A stretch of DNA of 64,000 nucleotides from Gnetum montanum (lineage: Eukaryota; Streptophyta; Gnetopsida; Gnetales; Gnetaceae), in contig MNCI01002956.1 of NCBI GenBank assembly GCA_015680685.1, positions 165,326 through 229,325 on the forward strand, read 5' to 3'. Below the pieces are notes generated by a model that was given only the letters and a program-made list of their open reading frames with translations, did no database searches and had not been told where the DNA came from. Below, piece by piece: positions 57,170 through 64,000 of the stretch (positions are counted from its first letter, which is position 1; each line of letters starts with the position of its first letter). The position numbers were made by a program, and so were the translations under genes.

Positions 57170-57725
57170 TGATGAATCATGTTTTGGTAGGCCCTGATAT
57201 TGGATCCCTAATATTGGAGTCCAAGATGTGTTATTAGATATTCGATATCGGAAGATGCATGCTAGCCTATAAATACAACACTCGGATGCAAAATTCATTA
57301 ATATTTTTCTTAGTTTGTAGCAAAGCTCTTATAGTTTGTTTTCTGTAGAGTTAGAATATTTTTTAAGTGCTCATAGTAGGAGTCAAAGAAGTGTACGAAT
57401 CTTTATTGGAGTACTGATGTACCTGAGCACAACAGTGTGAATGGCAATAAAGATGAGCTTTTCTGATTAAACCTTGTAGCACTTGGAATAGGTTAATGCT
57501 ATCTTTATGCATTTAATATTTATGCAATCTACTTTAATGAATTTAAAGTAAGCAATTAATATCGGCTAAATAGCAATACATAAGATTGACTACTTTGAGC
57601 ATACATTTAATGCTTGGTAACCCTAGTAGTGCTTAATGCCTAGTAATCTAGTGGTGCTATAACATCTTCAAGATGTGTACAAAAAGTGGGAATGGTTGCT
57701 TATGTTAGGATTAGTTAAGTGTTAG
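57170..57725 (+). repeat. LTR of element H, left part (split by D)
   Basis: It opens TGATGAATCATG, with TATAAATA at 57268-57275 (AATATTGG subfamily). It is interrupted after GTTAG (57721-57725) by element D and resumes at 63759. Confidence 0.8.
57721..57725 (+). repeat. Target-site duplication, left copy
   Basis: GTTAG directly precedes the TG of D's 5' LTR. The matching copy is at 63759-63763. A 5-bp duplication is the normal length for Ty3/gypsy integrases. Confidence 0.8.
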
Positions 57726-58490
57726 TGATGAGCCGTGATATCGCGGCCTACCTCAATTTCTATAAATAAGAGGTGGCTTTCCTTGTTCTAGGCACTTAGA
57801 CTTAGATCCTTAGCTAAAATCTTGTACTTTTATGATTCCAGAGTTAGAATAATTTCCATGTGCCTATAGTAGGAGTCTTAAAGTGAACTAATCTTTATTC
57901 GAGAAAATTGTACCTGAGCACACATTTATGTATGGCAATAAAGACAAACTTTCTGATAAACCTTGCATCATCTGGACTAAGCTAAATAGTAATTAATTAT
58001 TATTGAATGTTTAAATGCTTTCCTAGTTAATTAATCTCTCTCAACCCTTGACTCTCCTAGTTAAGTGCACTCAGTACGACTGCTTCAAACATGTGTGTAG
58101 CACTTGGTAACCTAGTAACGATTAGTGTTTCGTAATCCCAGCAACGTTGCACTGGTTCAAGATGTGTGTGGCAAGTGGGAACGGATACTAGTGTTAGGAA
58201 AAATTAGAACATAGTTAGTGAATAGTTAATGAAAGTTAGTCACTTAGTTCTCTTCACCTTCCCCTATTAGCATAAGACATTAAAAAGATAAAAGATATAA
58301 AAATCATATACCTCAAGCTTACTTAACCATACAACCGTGACAATACAAGTAAGTTTGGGAAGATAGTGATTGATTAACCTTAAGTGTTCCATTAAGGCAT
58401 GTAAGTACATAGTCCTTGGAGTTCAACCAGATCGCACGTGAAAAGCTCATATTCGTATGGTTGAGTGTAGGGGTACCTTGCCACTCATCA
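57726..58490 (+). repeat. 5' LTR of element D
   Basis: The LTR is 765 bp, TGATGAGCCG to CCACTCATCA. U3 is very short: only one GATATC palindrome before TATAAATA at 57761-57768. Confidence 0.9.
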
Positions 58491-58509
58491 TTGGTGTCGT
58501 TGCCAGGGA
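58491..58509 (+). promoter_or_regulatory. Primer binding site of element D (tRNA-Asp type)
   Basis: TTGGTGTCGTTGCCAGGGA lies immediately after the LTR. It matches the complement of the plant tRNA-Asp 3' end (TGGCGCCGTTGCCGGGG) with a few transitions, as commonly reported for Athila elements. Confidence 0.75.
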
Positions 58510-58599
58510 CTTAGTTGTTTGTGTGCTACGTAGAACATAGGAGATCATTCATATCGTTAGAATGCTAGAACGAACCCTTAGGATTAATCAAGAAAAGAT

Positions 58600-60985
58600 A
58601 AGACAATGTTAAATAGCACACCGAACAAGACAAAAATGTCTTCTTCTTTGTACAAAAGCACTTCACCGCCTAGGACTAACACAAGAGACAGTCAATGGCA
58701 TACACACGTAACCAAGATCTGCCAATTCCTCAACAGTTTTGTGTTGTATATATTCATCATGATGAGTATGTACCTGACTTTACCTTTATTCTCCATCAAG
58801 ATGAACAACTACGATGGAGAGACTTGGAGGGTAACATAATGTTGCCTCCAAGTTGATCAGTCCCCAACATGCTTCTTTGTGCTCTCACAAGAATAGGCAT
58901 GTCACAGTTATCCACAGAATATGTTGCATGCGATGATGAGACAATGGACTATCATCCCACAGAATCACAACATCAAAGGGACTTGCAACACGAGAGATAT
59001 CATACATCCTCAAAGGGTAAACGGCCCCATAACACTTCGCATGTCTTGACCAAAATTGAGGGTGGTGAACCGGTTTCAACAAGTTCCCCACCCAATGATG
59101 GTTGCCCTCCTAACAATGGTCAGGAGGTGGTGTATCAAAACCTCCACTCCATGGTTCACAACCCTGGTTCTGATCCCCATGAACATGAAGTGTTCAACGA
59201 GGGAACACAAACACATGATAAGGATGGACGTTCTGATTGTAATCACGATTGGGGCTAAGACCATCGAAGAGAAGGTACAAAACATCATCATGGTGATGGT
59301 TCTCCTTCTTCTTCACATTCATCATCATCTCCACCCTCTTGTTCAGTGTTAGGACGCAGTCATAAGAAACCTAATTGTGAGGATAAGGGGAAATAGAGTG
59401 AAAAACACTGACAAGACAGTCGAGAACGAGGATGAGGGAACTCTAGGGATTTGCAACATAGAAGAAGGGAGAGTAGGGAGCCGCATAGACATCATAGACG
59501 CTATGAAAAGATGACCATGAAGAACCCCTACTCGCAACCAGAAGCACGTTGGATATAATGAAGGCCATAAGAGTTCCCACAAGGCACCAAAACAATAGTA
59601 GGATCAAGAGGTTAGACATAAATAACATTCCATGGTTTGAGGGGGGATACAACGTTGATCCTGAAAATCACCTACAAGCATTCCATGATGCATATGCCTT
59701 GCAAAACATAGAAAATGAATGGTAGAAACTAAAGTTGTTCCCAAGGACACTAGTGAAAGAAGTGAAAAGATGGTACCGGTTCTTAGAACTAGAATCCATT
59801 CGGAGGTGGAGAACAATGCTAGAACTATTTAATGATAAGTACCAAACGTACTCCTGAGTGTCTAACATGAAAAATCAAATCCAAGGATGGAAGTAGGGAA
59901 ATCATGAGCCCTTGAATGCTGCCATGGGCCACTATTATGCACTATTACATCATTGCCTGAGCCATGCTTACTCATAGTGAGATCAACTACACCATCTCAT
60001 AGATGGACTTAGGCATGAAACAAGGAGAACCCTTAGAACGTATGCCCAAGGGAGATTATCAGAGCTTAGGTTTCATTAGGTTCATAGATTGCTAGAGCAA
60101 GTAGCCAAGGAAGAAGGGGAGCTACATAAGAGAAAAAATGCAGAAGAGTACAACATAGATCCTTCCCTCCAAAAAAGAGGAGTGAGATTCTGTGAGGAGG
60201 AGGAAGAGTCACCACTCAAAGGGATGGTGAATAGGAAAACCTCGCCACTCCAAAAGTTAACAACTAAAGTATCAACAAAGGTAGACCAGATGTGGGACTC
60301 CCTAGATAGTAGGTTCAAAACTGTTCTTAAAATCGTAGAGGAGTCTAAGGAGTAAGGTAGTGACTATGACAAAAAGAAAAAGAGAGAAGTGGACCATGCA
60401 TGTAATAAAGGTAAGGGTAAAATGGCCATCACCGAAGAGGTTGTGGATTCTGATACAGATAATGACGATGGATGTGAGATATGCCAATACGACCATCCTA
60501 AGGGATGTTGCCCAGTAATCTCACATTTACAAGAGTATGGGGTGTATGCATTCAATCCATGACTTAATAAACGAAAAGCACCCCAACGGTTACCTTATCC
60601 CCAAGGTAACCCAAGGTAGTTCTACCAACCTTCAATGTATTATCCAAGTGGAACTCCACCACAACCTATTGAGAAACACCAATAGTGGCAATATCCACAG
60701 TCATGGGGGGTGCCACCACCAAGGCAACAATACCCCTACCAACAAACAGATCTATATGGCTACTATGTGCAACAGCCAATCTCTCCACTTGACTCTGTTG
60801 GTTACGTGACACTACAACATCACTACCAAGCTCATGAGTATTATAGGACTCCTTCTCCTAGGGGAGATAACCCATAGACATACCATCCTCCAAATCCATC
60901 GACAACTCTCACACCGATAGCTACATTACCACCTGCTCCAGCAATGCAAGGGTAACTCCCCACTCAACCATAGTAACGCAATGCT
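58600..60985 (+). pseudogene. Gag of element D
   Basis: The best-ordered Gag of the family here has an N-terminal region (58606-58840), a Ser/His-rich linker (59290-59345), capsid-like sequence (59560-60080, with WYRFLELESIRRW and GLRHETRRTLRTYAQGRL), the segment VAKEEGELHKRKNAEEYN, and a zinc-knuckle-like motif CEICQYDHPKGCC at 60473-60511. A Gln/Pro/Tyr-rich tail follows. Several TAG codons sit where the sister copies have Gln or Trp. It reads through frameshifts near the N-terminus. Confidence 0.75.
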
Positions 60986-61169
60986 ATGAGGGCTGTGAAT
61001 ATTCAACCCGCTATTGGTTCTGACAAACATATGAAGAGAAGACCTTTCTTCAAAACCAACAATCCAACCAAGCCCTCAAAACCACAAGCAGTTGATCCTA
61101 TGAACGCTTCTCCATCAAATAAGGATTCAGAGCTCCCTTCAAACCAAAAATCAAGCTCAACACGTATGA

Positions 61170-61956
61170 TTATGTTAACACATGCTGTTACTGACTAGAT
61201 TAAGGAGGGCCACCTTCCTAGGAAATTCTATGACCTTGGAAGCCCTCTAATCTATCTCCAAGTCACTGGGAATGAACCATGTAAAGCTCTTCTGGACTCA
61301 GGTTCCGGAGTCAACTTAATATCATAAGAGATGTATAAAGTCTATAACTTGCCTCCATTAAAGAAGAGTAATATTTTCCTAGAGCTGGTTGACCAATCCA
61401 TCACTGTCCCCTTGGGACTAGTGGAGGACATCGTTACGACTGTGTGTGGGTGGTCATACCTAGCTAATTTCCTAGTGATACAAGTAAACAATGATAAAGG
61501 GGACTTCCCAATAATAATGGGAAGGGCATGGCTAAGTACCATAAATGCACACCTAGGAATCTCCAATCTTTCCTTGGAAATATCTAAGGAAAACACTTTT
61601 GGGAAGATCAAGAAGAAGAAAGTTCCATGCACCACATATAGTGATATAGGGTGTTATTGTGGACAGGAATGTTTAGCATTTCCTGCATGCAACCAGTGTG
61701 CATAAGAAATTAACATACAAAAGTGCCTATATGTAGCAACCACACAACAAGAAGACACCCATTGGTTGATAGCTGATCAAGAGAGAAACTCACCAACATG
61801 CATGGAACTAATTGAGGGAATAACTCACGCTCACATCAAGAGCATAGATGCACTAGAGTAGGAGCATCACCAACATCCAAAAATTAACCTGAAAACATCA
61901 ATTGGGAGAAGTTGGAAACCCCTAAAAAATTCAAACAAGTGCTCTGATAAGAGATG
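61170..61956 (+). pseudogene. Aspartic protease region of element D
   Basis: ALLDSGSGVNLIS has its Asp-Ser-Gly triad at 61295-61303. LGLVEDIVTTVCGWSYLANF and IIMGRAWLSTINAHLGI follow, then the linker ending in SWKPLKN. At about 61950 the sequence jumps from this linker straight to sequence normally found after integrase, so RT, RNase H and integrase are deleted. A TAA interrupts just after the active site (61324-61326). Confidence 0.7.
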
Positions 61957-62068
61957 ACTAGTCAATGTGCAACAAACCAACCCTTACCATGGACTTACAA
62001 TGGCCAATGCACATAATACCTCAGAGAAGGGATGACCCCACTCATTATTTCAGATCTCCCACTTCCAA

Positions 62069-62086
62069 CTTAGTCATGGGGGAGAT
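62069..62086 (+). promoter_or_regulatory. PPT-like motif after the pol position (D)
   Basis: CTTAGTCATGGGGGAGAT corresponds to the motif that follows integrase in B (13543-13560). Confidence 0.4.
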
Positions 62087-62176
62087 GGCCACCTCTGCTA
62101 ATCATTTGAGGCCTTTAGTTCCTTTTGAAGTTTTTTTTTACACATTTTTATTTTACAAATTTCTTTAACTTTTTTC

Positions 62177-62935
62177 NNNNNNNNNNNNNNNNNNNNNNNN
62201 NNNNNNNNNNNNNNNNNNNNNNNNNNNNNNNNNNNNNNNNNNNNNNNNNNNNNNNNNNNNNNNNNNNNNNNNNNNNNNNNNNNNNNNNNNNNNNNNNNNN
62301 NNNNNNNNNNNNNNNNNNNNNNNNNNNNNNNNNNNNNNNNNNNNNNNNNNNNNNNNNNNNNNNNNNNNNNNNNNNNNNNNNNNNNNNNNNNNNNNNNNNN
62401 NNNNNNNNNNNNNNNNNNNNNNNNNNNNNNNNNNNNNNNNNNNNNNNNNNNNNNNNNNNNNNNNNNNNNNNNNNNNNNNNNNNNNNNNNNNNNNNNNNNN
62501 NNNNNNNNNNNNNNNNNNNNNNNNNNNNNNNNNNNNNNNNNNNNNNNNNNNNNNNNNNNNNNNNNNNNNNNNNNNNNNNNNNNNNNNNNNNNNNNNNNNN
62601 NNNNNNNNNNNNNNNNNNNNNNNNNNNNNNNNNNNNNNNNNNNNNNNNNNNNNNNNNNNNNNNNNNNNNNNNNNNNNNNNNNNNNNNNNNNNNNNNNNNN
62701 NNNNNNNNNNNNNNNNNNNNNNNNNNNNNNNNNNNNNNNNNNNNNNNNNNNNNNNNNNNNNNNNNNNNNNNNNNNNNNNNNNNNNNNNNNNNNNNNNNNN
62801 NNNNNNNNNNNNNNNNNNNNNNNNNNNNNNNNNNNNNNNNNNNNNNNNNNNNNNNNNNNNNNNNNNNNNNNNNNNNNNNNNNNNNNNNNNNNNNNNNNNN
62901 NNNNNNNNNNNNNNNNNNNNNNNNNNNNNNNNNNN
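62177..62935. other. Assembly gap (759 N)
   Basis: This is a run of N. The true length of the missing sequence is unknown. It lies in the 3' non-coding part of D. Confidence 1.
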
Positions 62936-63335
62936 GCATGAGCCTGCTTTGGGGAGGACCCACTAGCATCCCTACTTGGTGCATTGGTTAACTTCTTTCC
63001 CTTAAACATTTCCGTAATCAACATTTATTTTGTTTGTTTCCACCTCTAACATCCATTTTATTGGCATTACCGTTGTTTCTTTTTCTCCATCTTCCTTATC
63101 CCTTATATTTTTCCATTCTATTGCTATCGGAGGTTCACTCTTAGTCATGGGGGTCCTGGTCCAATTTTTTCAATTTTCTCCTAACCTCTACACCTTGGGT
63201 AGTCACTAGTGTTATATCTCTAGAATCCATATTAGCCATATCACAACTTAGCCAATGGACCGCACACCGAAGCAAGGTATCAATTGCAATGTGATTTAGT
63301 TATCCTAGTCAGTACAGCTTAGCCAATGGACTGCA
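62936..63335 (+). other. Element D 3' non-coding region
   Basis: GAGCCTGCTTTGGGGAGGAC matches the non-coding region of A near 2545. Another PPT-like TTAGTCATGGGGGT lies near 63141-63154, where A has its motif before ORF3. No ORF3 body is present. Confidence 0.5.
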
Positions 63336-63758
63336 CACTTAGTACAACTGCTTCGAACATGTGTATAGTGCTTGGTAACCTAGTAACAATTAGCATTTGG
63401 TAATCCCAGTAACATTGCAGTGGTTCAGGATGTGTGTGGCAAGTGGGAAAGGATACTGGCGTTAGGAAAAATTAGAATGTAGTTAGTGAATAGTTAATGA
63501 AATTTAGTCACTTAGTTCTCTTCACCTTCCCCTATTAGCATAAGACATTAAAAAGATAAAAGATATAGAAATCATATACCTCAAGCTTACTTAACCATAC
63601 AACCGTGACAATACAAGTAAGTTTGGGAAGACAACGATTGATTAACCTTAAGTGTTTCATTAAGGTGCGTAAGCACTTAGTCCTTGGAGTTCGACCGGAT
63701 CGTGAGTGAAATGCTTGTATTCGTATGGTTGAGTGTAGGGGTACCTCGCCACTCATCA
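63336..63758 (+). repeat. 3' LTR of element D, 5'-truncated
   Basis: The last 423 bp or so correspond to 58070-58490 of the 5' LTR with scattered, mostly transition differences. The first ~345 bp of the LTR, including the TATA box, are missing. It ends CTCATCA at 63758. Confidence 0.8.
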
Positions 63759-64000
63759 GTTAGTTAGTTACTAAATTAATTAGATTAATTACACATTAAA
63801 TTTATTTGTTTTCATCACTTAGGTAATTAAACCATAAAAGACGAAATGATAAAAATCAGATGCCCCAATCACACTTAATCATATACTTGCACTTCATGGG
63901 CGGAATTGAGAAGATAATGATTGCAATGGTTAGATACACCTCCTAGAAACCAGTGTACTTAGAGAGCTAAAGTCTATAGAATTTGACTAGATCGTTGAGT
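63759..64000 (+). repeat. LTR of element H, right part, starting with the GTTAG duplication
   Basis: The sequence resumes GTTAGTTAGTTACTAAATTA and aligns with the LTR of C from about 20058. It runs off the window edge. Confidence 0.8.

Larger units (their letters stand above)
57726..63758 (+). mobile_element. Element D, non-autonomous Athila-type insertion nested in LTR H
   Basis: It contains 5' LTR, tRNA-Asp primer site, gag, protease, a pol deletion, a PPT-like motif, an assembly gap, 3' non-coding sequence and a 5'-truncated 3' LTR. It is flanked by GTTAG on both sides. The LTR copies differ visibly over their last 400 bp, mainly by transitions, so the insertion is not recent. Confidence 0.85.

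Noticed and set aside
62125-63024. Long ORFs spanning the N run
   Set aside because: They exist only because N codons contain no stops; an assembly gap, not a gene.

Overview
This window looks like intergenic DNA from a land plant with a large, repeat-rich nuclear genome. It is almost entirely LTR retrotransposons of the Ty3/gypsy superfamily, in nested and broken copies on both strands. I see no intact host gene, rRNA or tRNA gene, and nothing prokaryotic. The species cannot be named from the sequence. Two lineages dominate. The Athila-type elements have LTRs that start TGATGA and end TCATCA, a primer site matching tRNA-Asp, an xMDD reverse transcriptase box, and an extra 3' ORF. The Tat/Ogre-type elements have a YVDD box and a second RNase H before integrase.

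Layout. Element A (1-7376, +, Athila-type) has lost pol but keeps gag, a long 3' ORF of about 929 codons (3444-6230) and its 3' LTR. Element B (7377-16374, +) is a decayed full-length Athila-type copy joined to A's LTR. Older Tat-like and other gypsy RT fragments (17.6-19.5 kb) are interrupted by element C (19515-25089, +). C is cut by an Athila LTR on the minus strand (G, 25090-25913). Then come two Tat/Ogre-type elements head to head: E1 (about 26.06-42.8 kb, minus) and E2 (about 43.2-54.8 kb, plus). A minus-strand Athila pol fragment (F, 54.85-56.37 kb) follows. Next is an Athila LTR (H, from 57170) split by the nested element D (57726-63758), which is flanked by the 5-bp duplication GTTAG. 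A 759-base run of N lies at 62177-62935.

The most interesting system is in E1 and E2. In both, the gag-protease part and the RT-RNase H-integrase part are separated by a spliced gene on the opposite strand (E1: 32816-37321 +; E2: 44802-47551 -). The two antisense genes are homologous and share intron positions and phases, including a 450-nt exon of identical length. They encode a domain that resembles an FCP1/NIF-type HAD phosphatase with its catalytic aspartates replaced. This is followed by a region resembling the Athila 'putative plant transposon protein' domain; in E1 a coiled coil comes next, and both end in a short acidic tail. Each antisense gene has its own TATA box. Degenerate tandem arrays of one shared repeat unit lie on both sides of it and again just after integrase, so the same three junctions are marked in both elements. 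This position corresponds to the intron between protease and RT described for Ogre elements.

Every copy is damaged by nonsense codons, mostly of the kind made by C-to-T or G-to-A transitions, and by a few frameshifts. None is likely to be autonomous today. E1's antisense gene and A's 3' ORF are the best-preserved reading frames.
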